64,000 nt of DNA. Source: JAVBRD01 sp031548365. GTDB taxonomy: Bacteria > Bacillota > Clostridia > Christensenellales > UBA1750. The notes below the pieces were generated by a model. The model worked only from the letters and a program-made list of their open reading frames with translations, searched no databases and was not told the origin of the DNA. Location: contig JAVBRD010000022.1 in the NCBI GenBank assembly GCA_031548365.1, positions 1 to 64,000 of the forward strand. The letters run 5' to 3'. Made by a program: the position numbers and the translations under genes. Each line of letters starts with the position of its first letter. Position 1 is the stretch's first letter. Below are positions 41,087 through 50,051 of the stretch, in pieces.

Positions 41087-43102
41087 GTGGATCAGTTTGT
41101 TCTGAAGTCGAAATATTCGCCGAGCGGCGACCAACCCCAAGCCATCGAGAAACTGGTCGAGGGTCTCAAGCGCGGCGACAGGCACCAGGTGTTGCTTGGC
41201 GCGACCGGTACGGGCAAAACGTTCACCATGGCCAACATCATCGAGCGCGTGCAGCGCCCGGCTCTGGTCATTGCCCATAACAAGACGCTTGCCGCGCAGC
41301 TTTGCGCGGAGTTTAAGGAACTGTTTCCGGACAGCGCGGTCGAGTACTTCGTCAGCTATTATGACTACTACCAGCCCGAGGCGTACATCCCGTCGTCCGA
41401 CACCTACATAGAGAAGGACTCGTCCATCAATGAGGAGATCGACAAGCTGCGCCACAGCGCGACCGCCGCGCTCACCGAGCGCAGGGATGTGGTGATTGTT
41501 GCGTCCGTGTCCTGTATCTACTCGCTGGGCGATCCCGACGAGTACCGCGCGCTCACGCTCTCCCTGCGCGAGGGGCAGAAGCGCGAGCGGGATGAGCTCC
41601 TCAACGAGTTGGTCAACATTCAGTACGAACGTAACGATTTTGATTTTCAGCGCGGCACGTTCCGCGTACGCGGGGACACGGTGGAGATCGCGCCCATCGG
41701 CGACTTTGACAAAGCGCTTCGCGTTGAGTTCTTTGGCGATGAGATCGAGAAAATCAGCGAGATTGACACAACGACCGGGCACGCGCTCAAGAGGCTCAAG
41801 CACGCGCTGGTATTTCCCGCGACGCACTACGCGACCACGCGCGAGAGCATGGACGCGGCTGTCGGCCTGATTGAGGCGGACATGGAGGCGCGTGTTCGAG
41901 AACTGACGCAGGATGAGCGGCTGGTCGAGGCGCAACGGCTTCGCCAGCGTACAACGTACGATATTGAGATGATCCGCGAGATCGGCTACTGCTCTGGCAT
42001 TGAGAACTATTCCCGGTACTTTGACGGCCGGAAACCGGGCGATGCGCCCTTCACGCTCATCAGCTATTTCCCCGATGACTTCATCGTCATGATCGACGAG
42101 TCTCACCAGAGTATACCGCAGATTCGCGCAATGTACAACGGCGACCGTGCGCGCAAGGAGATGCTGGTCGACTACGGCTTCCGTCTGCCCTCCGCGTTTG
42201 ACAACCGCCCGCTCCGATTCTCGGAGTTTGAGGCGCGCGTCAAGCAATGCATCTACGTCTCCGCGACGCCCGGCCCTTACGAGCTGGGTCTGGCGCAGCA
42301 AGTCGCGCAGCAGATCATCCGCCCTACAGGTCTGATCGACCCGGAGATCATCGTGCGACCCGCGCGCGGCCAGGTCGACGACCTGTACGGCGAGATTCGA
42401 GGCGTGATTGACGCAGGCAACCGCGTGCTTGTGACCACGCTGACCAAGCGCATGGCAGAAAACCTGACGCAGTATTTTAAGGAGATGGGACTGCGCGTCA
42501 AGTACCTGCATTCCGACGTTCAGACGCTGGAGCGCCTTGAAATCATCCGCGATTTGCGCCTTGGCGCGTTTGATGTCCTCGTTGGGATCAACCTTTTGCG
42601 TGAAGGGCTTGACTTACCCGAAGTGTCGCTCGTCGCCATCCTCGACGCGGATAAAGAGGGGTTTCTGCGCTCGGAGACATCGCTCGTTCAGACCATTGGC
42701 CGCGCGGCACGCAACGTGGGCGGGCGCGTGATCATGTACGCCGACGCGATCACCAACTCCATGGAACGAGCCATCGCGGAGACCAACCGTCGTCGCGAGG
42801 TGCAGATGGCGTACAACATTGAGCACAACATCACGCCCGCAACCATCCGAAAGGCTGTCGCGGAGCTGCTCATGGTTTCGAGCGACGCCGCGGCGGACAC
42901 ACGCAGCGTACCCGTGGATGACGATGAAAAGCAGGAAGCGCTCGCGCGACTTGAAGAGCAGATGGTACAGGCGGCCGCTCAGCTCGACTTTGAAAAGGCG
43001 GCCAAGGTGCGCGACCAGATCTACAAACTCAAGGGCGAAGACGTTGTCGCCCAGAAGGAACAGCGCAAACGAAGGCCTGTCAGGCGCAAGTCGCCATACT
43101 GA
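41087..43102 (+). CDS. uvrB: Excinuclease ABC subunit B
   Basis: Nucleotide excision repair helicase; 671 aa. Walker A in LLGATGTGKTFTMANII, the beta-hairpin YVSYYDYYQPEAYIPSSDTYIEKD, helicase motifs (DESHQSIPQ; VSATPGPYE; TLTKRMAENLTQYF; GINLLREGLDLPEV; QTIGRAARN) and the C-terminal UVR motif LEEQMVQAAAQLDFEKAAKVRDQI. GTG 41087 is the start, with GGAGG 7 bases upstream; the same frame runs far upstream without being coding. TTCGCGAA lies just upstream (41066-41073), not a clear LexA box. Confidence 0.97.
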   Translation: MDQFVLKSKYSPSGDQPQAIEKLVEGLKRGDRHQVLLGATGTGKTFTMANIIERVQRPALVIAHNKTLAAQLCAEFKELFPDSAVEYFVSYYDYYQPEAYIPSSDTYIEKDSSINEEIDKLRHSATAALTERRDVVIVASVSCIYSLGDPDEYRALTLSLREGQKRERDELLNELVNIQYERNDFDFQRGTFRVRGDTVEIAPIGDFDKALRVEFFGDEIEKISEIDTTTGHALKRLKHALVFPATHYATTRESMDAAVGLIEADMEARVRELTQDERLVEAQRLRQRTTYDIEMIREIGYCSGIENYSRYFDGRKPGDAPFTLISYFPDDFIVMIDESHQSIPQIRAMYNGDRARKEMLVDYGFRLPSAFDNRPLRFSEFEARVKQCIYVSATPGPYELGLAQQVAQQIIRPTGLIDPEIIVRPARGQVDDLYGEIRGVIDAGNRVLVTTLTKRMAENLTQYFKEMGLRVKYLHSDVQTLERLEIIRDLRLGAFDVLVGINLLREGLDLPEVSLVAILDADKEGFLRSETSLVQTIGRAARNVGGRVIMYADAITNSMERAIAETNRRREVQMAYNIEHNITPATIRKAVAELLMVSSDAAADTRSVPVDDDEKQEALARLEEQMVQAAAQLDFEKAAKVRDQIYKLKGEDVVAQKEQRKRRPVRRKSPY

Positions 43103-43133
43103 AAGTGCGTGAACGGCAAAAGGGAGATTGAGA

Positions 43134-43364
43134 ATGACGAAGGATGTAAGGCGCGCGATTAACAACCTGGTGCCGGGCATCGGACTTCAGAGGATGGATA
43201 CCGTTGAAGCCGAGGACCACGAGTTGTCGCTACTCCTGCAGGCGGAACAGATACGTCTGCTGACGTCGATTGATCATACGGTGCGGTTCTTTAAGGATTT
43301 GCTCATTGCGCTGCTTGCGCTGGGCGTGGTCAGCGGTATCATCGCGTTTTTCATTTTGAGGTAA
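43134..43364 (+). CDS. Small single-pass membrane protein of unknown function
   Basis: 76 aa. A charged N-terminus (MTKDVRRAINNLVPGIGLQRMD) leads to a short amphipathic stretch and one C-terminal membrane helix (FFKDLLIALLALGVVSGIIAFFIL). AGGGAG precedes the ATG at 43134. It lies 31 bp after uvrB, probably in the same transcript. Not recognised. Confidence 0.6.
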   Translation: MTKDVRRAINNLVPGIGLQRMDTVEAEDHELSLLLQAEQIRLLTSIDHTVRFFKDLLIALLALGVVSGIIAFFILR

Positions 43365-43727
43365 AAAAGCTGTACGCGTGGATGAAAGAGAGAGTTGCCG
43401 CCCTCGAGCGGCCACCCAGCCGTGTCAATCAGGTGCGATCGCTTCGCGAGCTACGCGGACTGCGGAGTTGAGCCATGCAGATGAGCCGCGGTTTCACATT
43501 CCGAGGAGCAGCCAAATGTTGACGGCCTGTCGCTCGGACCGTACGGCGCTTTGCGTGCACAGACGGTGTTGCAGAGCTCTCGAAGACCGTGTGGGAGCGC
43601 TGGAGAGCTGGCCCATATTTGCACGTGGTATTCCCGTCCCCGGCGTGGCTTTCCGGAAACGAAGCGTTCCCGCTTGTCCGCTCCTTCGCATCCATTCGTC
43701 CTCCATACTGACGACTAAAGGGGTTTT
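43365..43727. other. 363-bp gap before uvrA with no recognised feature
   Basis: No frame here has convincing start, codon use and ribosome site; frames on both strands reach into uvrA or end abruptly. Small inverted repeats occur (GCCGC/GCGGC near 43400; AGCTCTC/GAGAGCT near 43577-43606; TTTCCGGAAA near 43651), but no known ncRNA motif was seen and no similarity to the repeat at 10832 or 48956. Confidence 0.5.
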
Positions 43728-46580
43728 TTGACTTTGCACGATCAGATCGTGATCCGCGGCGCGCGGGAGAACAATCTCAAAAACGTCGACCTTGCGATTC
43801 CGAGGGACAAGCTGGTCGTGATGACCGGCCTTTCAGGGTCGGGCAAATCCTCCCTCGCGTTTGACACGCTGTACGCCGAAGGACAGCGGCGGTACGTTGA
43901 GTCGCTCTCATCCTACGCACGGCAGTTCCTTGGGCAGATGGACAAGCCCGATGTAGATGCGATCGAAGGGCTGTCACCCGCGATCTCCATCGATCAAAAG
44001 ACGACCAGCCGTAACCCGCGCTCAACCGTTGGCACGGTCACGGAGATCCACGATTATCTGCGCCTTTTGTACGCGCGGGTGGGTGTGCCGCATTGTCCTG
44101 AGTGCGGCAAGGAGATCAGGCAACAGACGGTCGATCAAATGGTTGACCACATCATGAGTTTTCCGGAAGGCACGCGGCTCCAGATTCTCGCTCCGGTTGT
44201 TCGCGGACGCAAGGGCGAGTATGTCAAGCAGATGGAGGACATGCGCAAGCAGGGCTTTACGCGCGCGCGTATCGACGGCGCGATGGTGGAGCTGGACGGG
44301 GAAATCCCGCGCATGGAGAAACAGAAGAAGCACGATATCGCGGTGGTCGTCGATCGCGTGGTGGTACGGGTCAATGCCGGGCGGCGTATCGCCGATTCAC
44401 TGGAGACCGCGCTCAAACTCGCCGAAGGGCTGGTGCTCGCCGACTTGGGCGAGCACGGAGAGCACATGTTTTCGGCGAACTATTCGTGCCCGGATTGCAA
44501 CGTCAGCATCGAGGAGCTTCAACCGCGCATGTTTTCCTTCAACAGCCCGTTTGGCGCGTGTCAGATGTGTTCGGGGCTTGGCGTGCAGATGAAAATCGAC
44601 CCGGCGCTCGTGGTACCGGACGAGAGCAAATCCATCCGTGAGGACGCGATCATGGCGCCCGGATGGACGTGGAGCAGCTCGGACGACTACACCTCCATCG
44701 CGACAGCGATGTTCACCGCGCTCGGTGAAGCTTACGGTTTTTCTGTGGAAACGCCGTGGCGAGATCTGCCCCAAATGGCCAAGGATGTGCTTTTGTACGG
44801 CACCAAAGGCGAAAAAGTGACGGTTGAGTACCAAAGAGAGAACGGCACGGGCAAGTACTCCACCGCGTTCGAAGGCGTTGTGATCAGCCTTGAGCGCCGA
44901 TACCAGCAAACCAGCTCCGAGGGCATGAAGATGGAGTATCAGTCGTACATGTCCGAGGTGCCCTGCCCCGCGTGCCAAGGCAAGCGCTTGAAGAAGGAGA
45001 GCCTCGCGGTCACGGTGGGCGGAAAGAACATCGCGGACGCGTCGAGACTGCCCATTTTGCAGTCGCGTGAATTTTTTGCGGGGCTGTCGTTCAGCGAAAA
45101 AGAAACAATCATCGCGCAAGGGATCATGAAGGAAATCAATGCGCGCCTCGGTTTTTTGATAGATGTCGGGCTTGATTACCTGACGCTCTCGCGCGCGGCG
45201 GGGACGCTCTCCGGCGGTGAGGCGCAGCGTATACGGCTGGCTACGCAGATCGGATCCCATTTGGTTGGCGTTCTGTACATTCTAGACGAGCCGAGCATCG
45301 GCCTTCACCAGCGGGACAACGCAAAATTACTGGTCACGCTCAAGCGATTGCGCGATCTGGGCAACACGTTGGTTGTGGTTGAGCATGATGAGGACACCAT
45401 GATGCAGGCCGATTATATTGTTGACATCGGCCCCGGCGCGGGCGAGCACGGGGGGGCTGTCGTTGCCCAAGGCACCGCTGAAGAGATCATGGCGTGTGGA
45501 GCGTCGATCACGGGGCAGTACTTGTCCGGAAAGAAATACATCCCCATTCCCCGAGAGCGGCGGAAACCGCTTGGCAAACTGGTCATACGCGGCGCGCGCG
45601 CGAATAACCTCACCGACATTGATGTGGAGATCCCCTTAGGCATCATGGTCGCGGTCACGGGCGTTTCGGGTTCGGGCAAGTCGAGCCTCATCAACGAAAT
45701 CCTGAAGAAAGCGCTCCTGCGCGACCTCAACCGCGCGCACTGCAGGCCGGGCGCGCACGAGTGCATTGAGGGCATCGAGCAGCTCGACAAGGTCATCGAC
45801 ATTGACCAGTCGCCCATCGGACGCACGCCGCGTTCCAATCCTGCGACATACACGGGCATGTTCGACATCATCCGCGACGTATTCGCCGCGACGACAGACG
45901 CGCGAGCGCGCGGATACAAGAACGGCCGCTTCTCCTTTAACGTCAAGGGCGGGCGGTGCGAGGCGTGCGGAGGGGACGGCATCATTAAGATCGAAATGCA
46001 CTTTTTGCCCGATGTGTACGTTCCGTGCGAAGTGTGCAAAGGCGCGCGGTACAACCGTGAAACCCTGGAGGTCAAGTACAAAGGCAAGTCCATCGCGGAA
46101 GTGCTGGACATGCGGGTTGAGGAGGCGCTGCACTTCTTCGGCTCGCTTCCGCGAATCGCGACGCGGCTTCAGACGCTCTACGATGTCGGACTTGGGTACA
46201 TCAAGCTCGGGCATGCGTCCACCAATCTCTCGGGCGGAGAGGCGCAGCGCGTCAAGCTGGCGACTGAGCTTGCGCGCAGGTCGACAGGGCGCACACTCTA
46301 CATCCTTGACGAGCCCACGACTGGCCTTCACATGGCGGACGTGGACAAGCTTATCGAGATCCTTCGGCGCTTGACGGATGGCGGGAACACGGTGGTCGTC
46401 ATTGAGCACAATCTCGACGTCATCAAGACAGCCGACACGATCATCGACCTTGGGCCGGAGGGTGGCGACCGTGGCGGGCGCGTCGTCGCGACGGGCACGC
46501 CGGAGGAGATCGCGAATGTCGATGAGAGCTACACGGGGCAGTTCCTCAAGCGCGTTCTCGCCGCGCATGAGCGTGAGTAA
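43728..46580 (+). CDS. uvrA: Excinuclease ABC subunit A
   Basis: Damage-recognition ATPase of nucleotide excision repair; 950 aa. First Walker A (MTGLSGSGKSSLAFDTLYAEGQRRYVESLS), zinc modules (CPECGKEIRQQ; CPDCNVSIEELQPRMFSFNSPFGACQMCSGLG; CEACGGDGIIKIEMHFLPDVYVPCEVC), signature LSGGEAQRIRLATQIGS, second Walker A (VTGVSGSGKSSLINEIL) and second signature LSGGEAQRVKLATELA. Start TTG 43728 or 43734, with AAAGGGG just upstream; no ATG fits. It overlaps the next small gene. Confidence 0.97.
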   Translation: MTLHDQIVIRGARENNLKNVDLAIPRDKLVVMTGLSGSGKSSLAFDTLYAEGQRRYVESLSSYARQFLGQMDKPDVDAIEGLSPAISIDQKTTSRNPRSTVGTVTEIHDYLRLLYARVGVPHCPECGKEIRQQTVDQMVDHIMSFPEGTRLQILAPVVRGRKGEYVKQMEDMRKQGFTRARIDGAMVELDGEIPRMEKQKKHDIAVVVDRVVVRVNAGRRIADSLETALKLAEGLVLADLGEHGEHMFSANYSCPDCNVSIEELQPRMFSFNSPFGACQMCSGLGVQMKIDPALVVPDESKSIREDAIMAPGWTWSSSDDYTSIATAMFTALGEAYGFSVETPWRDLPQMAKDVLLYGTKGEKVTVEYQRENGTGKYSTAFEGVVISLERRYQQTSSEGMKMEYQSYMSEVPCPACQGKRLKKESLAVTVGGKNIADASRLPILQSREFFAGLSFSEKETIIAQGIMKEINARLGFLIDVGLDYLTLSRAAGTLSGGEAQRIRLATQIGSHLVGVLYILDEPSIGLHQRDNAKLLVTLKRLRDLGNTLVVVEHDEDTMMQADYIVDIGPGAGEHGGAVVAQGTAEEIMACGASITGQYLSGKKYIPIPRERRKPLGKLVIRGARANNLTDIDVEIPLGIMVAVTGVSGSGKSSLINEILKKALLRDLNRAHCRPGAHECIEGIEQLDKVIDIDQSPIGRTPRSNPATYTGMFDIIRDVFAATTDARARGYKNGRFSFNVKGGRCEACGGDGIIKIEMHFLPDVYVPCEVCKGARYNRETLEVKYKGKSIAEVLDMRVEEALHFFGSLPRIATRLQTLYDVGLGYIKLGHASTNLSGGEAQRVKLATELARRSTGRTLYILDEPTTGLHMADVDKLIEILRRLTDGGNTVVVIEHNLDVIKTADTIIDLGPEGGDRGGRVVATGTPEEIANVDESYTGQFLKRVLAAHERE

Positions 46581-46941
46581 CCGCGTCGTCCGTCTCTTTG
46601 TGCGCGCGGATGATGGGCTAGTGGCGGAGTATGCCGCAGAGCTCGCGGAGGACTACGGCGTTTTACGCTTTACTTGGCGCGACGACGGATGGTCGACGCT
46701 TGTGGTGTGCGCGAGCGGTGCGCTTTTGTCACGGCGCGGTGAGGTGTCGATGGATCTTGCGCTTGAGCTTGGCAAAAGCACTAGCGGACGAATTGCTGTG
46801 GGCGGGGGAGAGCTTGAGCTTGCGGTGGAGACGACCGCGTTTGCTCGCGGCGCTGGTTCGATGAGCGTGTCGTACCGCATGTTGATTTCGGGTGAAGCGC
46901 AGGAACGCCGTCTTGAGATTTGCTGGGATGAGCGCAAGTGA
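46567..46941 (+). CDS. DUF1934-like small beta-barrel protein
   Basis: 124 aa. The C-terminal half (GGGELELAVETTAFARGAGSMSVSYRMLISGEAQERRLEICWDE) resembles the DUF1934 (YwiB) calycin-like barrel, common in Clostridia. Assignment is by pattern and is tentative. It starts inside the end of uvrA (ATG 46567, or GTG 46573) and overlaps the next gene, so the three are translationally linked. Function unknown. Confidence 0.5.
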   Translation: MSVSNRVVRLFVRADDGLVAEYAAELAEDYGVLRFTWRDDGWSTLVVCASGALLSRRGEVSMDLALELGKSTSGRIAVGGGELELAVETTAFARGAGSMSVSYRMLISGEAQERRLEICWDERK

Positions 46942-47491
46942 GCGGCAGAACCTCAAACAAGCGCTGCTGGATTGCCTGAGCCTGTGTTTGGACGGCACGC
47001 CGGCGGTTCTTTATTCAGTTGAGCCAGAAACCGGGTGCTTGTTTCGCTTGGACAGGCGCGCTGTGGGCGCGCGATCCGAAGCGATATGCGCCACGCTCGA
47101 GTCCGAGGGATGGCGGTGCGCGGTCACGCCGGGCGGGAGCGTTGACGTCGGGGTGACGATACGACGCATCGCCCCGTCGGTGGGCGCGCCAGAGGACGTC
47201 GCGGCGCATGTTGTCCGCGCGTACTCATTGTTGATCGGCGCAGAGGAATCCTTTTCGGACATGAGACGCGCGCGCGTGTCGCTCGCACAGGACGCAATGC
47301 GTTCGGCGCGAGCGGTTGCGCTCAGGCGTAAAACCGGTTTGGATGCATGCCGGGCGGTTCTTGAGGGCAGGTTATGGAAAGAACTTGTCAGTCAGGAGTG
47401 CTCCCATGAAAATCAAGGAAATCATGAACTCAAGCGTCGTATCGGCTCAGCCGGAGACGACGGTACTGGAAGCGGCAAAACAGATGCATAG
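46928..47491 (+). CDS. Hypothetical protein, 3' end overlapping the CBS gene
   Basis: 187 aa, not recognised. Mixed alpha/beta, no membrane segment or signal. ATG 46928 overlaps the end of the DUF1934-like gene. The last 28 codons run out of frame through the first 86 bases of the CBS-domain gene (start 47406), which is unusually long for an overlap; the tail (GSAGDDGTGSGKTDA) has no protein-like character. A frameshift or sequencing error near 47400 would shorten it. Confidence 0.5.
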   Translation: MSASERQNLKQALLDCLSLCLDGTPAVLYSVEPETGCLFRLDRRAVGARSEAICATLESEGWRCAVTPGGSVDVGVTIRRIAPSVGAPEDVAAHVVRAYSLLIGAEESFSDMRRARVSLAQDAMRSARAVALRRKTGLDACRAVLEGRLWKELVSQECSHENQGNHELKRRIGSAGDDGTGSGKTDA

Positions 47492-47816
47492 CCACGATAT
47501 CGGCGCGCTGCCGGTGATTGCGCGCACCGGTGAGTTGGTAGGTATTGTCACCGACCGCGACATCGTCATCCGAGGCGTAGCCGGCGGAGCATGCATGAGC
47601 ACGGCGGTTGAAGCGGTGATGACGCGCGATGTCGTCTGTGCTTCACCTGAAGAGGAGGCATCCTCTGTGCTGCGGCATATGGCGGAAAGGCGCGTCCGCA
47701 GAATGCCCGTAGCTGAGAACGGCAAAGTTGTGGGGATGGTTTCGCTCGGTGACTTTGCGCGTTTGAGCGCGACGGACACATCAGCCGGTTTCGCGCTGGG
47801 CAAAATAACCGGTTAG
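47406..47816 (+). CDS. CBS-domain pair protein
   Basis: 136 aa with two tandem CBS motifs: MKIKEIMNSSVVSAQPETTVLEAAKQMHSHDIGALPVI...GIVTDRDIVIRG and VMTRDVVCASPEEEASSVLRHMAERRVRRMPVAENGKVVGMVSLGDFAR. Such stand-alone pairs bind adenine nucleotides and modulate partners. GGAG precedes the ATG. Partner unknown. Confidence 0.88.
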   Translation: MKIKEIMNSSVVSAQPETTVLEAAKQMHSHDIGALPVIARTGELVGIVTDRDIVIRGVAGGACMSTAVEAVMTRDVVCASPEEEASSVLRHMAERRVRRMPVAENGKVVGMVSLGDFARLSATDTSAGFALGKITG

Positions 47817-47842
47817 CGCTATGTCCCGGTCCACTCCCGCTC

Positions 47843-47871
47843 TTGAAGTACGTGCGCGCATCTGGTACAAT
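47843..47871 (+). promoter_or_regulatory. Promoter of the zinc-ribbon membrane protein gene
   Basis: TTGAAG (47843-47848) and TACAAT (47866-47871), spacer 17 bp, with a TGG extended -10. It fixes the start of the next gene at 47905 rather than 47821. Confidence 0.6.
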
Positions 47872-47904
47872 ACGGCACAGACTTTAATGACAGGACGGGA
47901 TTAT

Positions 47905-48861
47905 ATGCCATCAAATATAGCGCAGGACATGGGTTGGAAAGATGAAAGCGGCGCTGTTTACGGAAAACACGACGGTGTTCTTTACACCATGCGAAACGTC
48001 TATCACTCAAGATACGACACACGGACCCACCTGACGATTCTGTTACCGAGAGTCACGGAGGAACAGCGCGAGGCGTTTGTGCAGGAAATGAGCGAAAGAC
48101 GCAAGGAATGGCGGCACAACGGTGTGACATTCAATGGTGACGAGTGTGATATCGATACGGGTACCATATACCGAAAGGCGTTTTCGGGCAGACCCAAGGT
48201 CGATGAACTCAAAGCTTTTTTATCGCATGTTTCGGGGTACATCAAAGAACAAAGGCTGAGCCAAGCGAGCGCGTGCTACGTGTGCGGCGCGGAGGGCGCG
48301 GACGCGTACGCGCTGCGCGGGGCCACAATCGCGCATATACATGACGCTTGTTACGACAGGCTCGTTTCCGATGTCAGCGAGCAAAAGGCCAAGTACAAGT
48401 CGGCCAGTGGCAAAGGTTATCTCGGCGGTCTGCTCGTGGCCATCCTGATCGGGTTGGTCGGCGCGGCGCTCCACACCGTTTTGTATCCGTTCCTAACCGA
48501 GTACATCGAGCTTGGCGGCTTGTCCGCGCTCTTGATCGGCTGGGGAGTAGCGCTCGGGTATCGCGCGGGCGGCGGAAAAGCCGGGCCGATGACTTTCCTC
48601 GTCCTGCTCCTCGCTTGGGCGGCATCCTTTGTGATGTTCGCGTTCGTCTTTGATACGGTGTATTTCCTCTATCAAGAGGGTGAGCGGATCTCTGTCGCCA
48701 ACATCATACAGGTGAATGCGGACTGGGGATTTGAGAACATGCTGCCTTTTCTGTTGTTCAACGCGCTGTTCTCGGTCGGCGCGATGGTATCTGGCTTCAT
48801 CTGGATCCGGGAGAAAGCAAAGGGTGTTTTGCCCTTCAAGGTCAAACGCATCGCAGCCTAA
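47905..48861 (+). CDS. Multi-pass membrane protein with N-terminal soluble domain and zinc-ribbon-like motif
   Basis: 318 aa. Residues about 1-130 are soluble. A treble-clef-like motif follows (CYVCGAEGADAYALRGATIAHIHDACYDRL, CxxC plus H and C). Four membrane helices lie in the C-terminal half (LGGLLVAILIGLVGAALHTV; GGLSALLIGWGVALGYRA; MTFLVLLLAWAASFVMFAFVF; LLFNALFSVGAMVSGFIWI). Start ATG 47905 with AGGACGGG upstream, after its own promoter. No family recognised. Confidence 0.65.
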   Translation: MPSNIAQDMGWKDESGAVYGKHDGVLYTMRNVYHSRYDTRTHLTILLPRVTEEQREAFVQEMSERRKEWRHNGVTFNGDECDIDTGTIYRKAFSGRPKVDELKAFLSHVSGYIKEQRLSQASACYVCGAEGADAYALRGATIAHIHDACYDRLVSDVSEQKAKYKSASGKGYLGGLLVAILIGLVGAALHTVLYPFLTEYIELGGLSALLIGWGVALGYRAGGGKAGPMTFLVLLLAWAASFVMFAFVFDTVYFLYQEGERISVANIIQVNADWGFENMLPFLLFNALFSVGAMVSGFIWIREKAKGVLPFKVKRIAA

Positions 48862-48955
48862 TGCGTGCGCTAAACAGCTTTTGCTCGGTTTCGGGTCGGA
48901 CCACGAACCTCTCGCCGGAAGTCCATGTTTGGGAAGTGCACCCACACGAACACAA

Positions 48956-49198
48956 AGCAGCCCGGAGGTGATGTCCCAGGCTGCTCAGTCTGTCGACAAT
49001 GCCAGATTCCGGCCCAATCGCGCTTGCTCCGGAGATCCGCTGGGAACCCACGGGTTTTTGTGACAAAACGCGGCGTGAGGTTTGGCGAAATGCGCGCCAA
49101 AACTCACGCTTCCAATTGGTCCTGATGACGAACCCGGCGCGTCAGCGATGGGTTTGTCATCGCGCTGAGCAGCCCGGAGGTGATGCTCCGGGCTGCTC
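48956..49198. repeat. Repeat copy B: structured element with palindromic ends
   Basis: 243 bp. Core inverted repeats GGCTGCTCAG (48979-48988) and complement (49165-49174) enclose 196 bp. Each end is itself a hairpin: left AGCAGCC/GGCTGCT (48956-48985), right a perfect 13-bp GAGCAGCCCGGAG stem with loop GTGATG (49167-49198), which may also act as a terminator. Inside are a 15-position stem (49073-49087 with 49095-49109, one mismatch, 7-nt loop) and a 12-position stem (49124-49135 with 49150-49161, one wobble). It aligns with copy A (10832-11029). Confidence 0.65.
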
Positions 49199-49207
49199 TT
49201 CATTTGC

Positions 49208-50020
49208 TTACTCTGAGAGGATGTCGCTGACAAGCGCGGCGTTTTCAGCGACCTGGTCTTTGTCGCGCGTGAACATGCCCACAACGGCGGCGTCTGTTGC
49301 CTTCATGCCGCGATACGCGTGCGTGAAGGCGTCGCGGACGTCCTCGGGAGAGGAACAGCGCCGTCCGCCACCAAGGAGTTTGAACACCAGGCAGGGTTTG
49401 CTGACAGCGCGGACAACGTCGAGCATCAGGTCGCGGTCGGGTTCGTCGAAAGGTTCGCCGTTGTTGAATGGGTCAGGGGTGTCGGTCGTGCGTTCGGGTT
49501 TCATAATGTTGTACAGGCATGTCATGTAGAAGTCGACATCCCACTTCTCTTCCTCAGCGCGCGCGACGAGCTCAGGCAGGTGCGATCCGAGGCCTACTGG
49601 TTTGCCTGTCGCACGTATGACGGCGAGATTCCGCTTCAACTCGTCGATGTTTCCCGCGAGAAAAAGTCTGTCGGAGACGGACCCGTGGTGGTAAATGGCG
49701 ATGGGGTTGTAGCCTTTGGCGAGGTTGGTGGTGAACTCAATGCTGGTTTCGCCCGCGGTTTGGGCAACCCAGTGCAGCGTGCCCCCCTCGGCCCGGAACT
49801 CGCGGATGTAGCGCGCGGCGTGCCGGTCGGCGCGCACTTGCATGGTGTTGATGCCGCACATCTCGGCGCGAAACAGCGCTTGCTTGATGCGTTCGGTATT
49901 GTAGTAATCCATCATTTGAGCGTCGTGTTCTTTTGACATGTGGGAAAAGCCAGCGAATGGGTTTCCGCCGATGATCAGGCGCGTGACATCGGTTCCGCAC
50001 AGGTTGACGGTGGGAAGCAT
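49208..50020 (-). CDS. Aldo/keto reductase-like TIM-barrel protein
   Basis: 270 aa. LPTVNLCGTDVTRLIIGGNPFAGFSHMS at the N-terminus and a barrel-like body (INTMQVRADRHAARYIREF; NPIAIYHHGSVSDRLFL; KPVGLGSHLPELVARAEEEKWDVDFYMTCLYN; AVSKPCLVFKLLGGGRRCSSPEDVRDAFTHAYRGMKATDAAVVGMFT). The canonical AKR Asp-Tyr-Lys-His tetrad is not clearly present, so catalysis is uncertain. ATG 50020 with AGGAGG nine bases upstream. Last gene of the minus-strand cell-shape operon. Confidence 0.55.
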   Translation of the reverse strand: MLPTVNLCGTDVTRLIIGGNPFAGFSHMSKEHDAQMMDYYNTERIKQALFRAEMCGINTMQVRADRHAARYIREFRAEGGTLHWVAQTAGETSIEFTTNLAKGYNPIAIYHHGSVSDRLFLAGNIDELKRNLAVIRATGKPVGLGSHLPELVARAEEEKWDVDFYMTCLYNIMKPERTTDTPDPFNNGEPFDEPDRDLMLDVVRAVSKPCLVFKLLGGGRRCSSPEDVRDAFTHAYRGMKATDAAVVGMFTRDKDQVAENAALVSDILSE

Positions 50021-50051
50021 GGTCAACGACCTCCTTTTCTACTTGAGCGCG

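Noticed and set aside
41057..42511. 484-codon minus-strand ORF opposite uvrB
   Set aside because: Shadow of uvrB; no family features and no start signals.
45636..46568. 310-codon minus-strand ORF opposite uvrA
   Set aside because: Shadow of uvrA with no recognisable domain.
48862..49125. Short ORFs on both strands in the gap holding copy B
   Set aside because: They lack ribosome sites and overlap strong hairpins; the region is better explained as a structured repeat.
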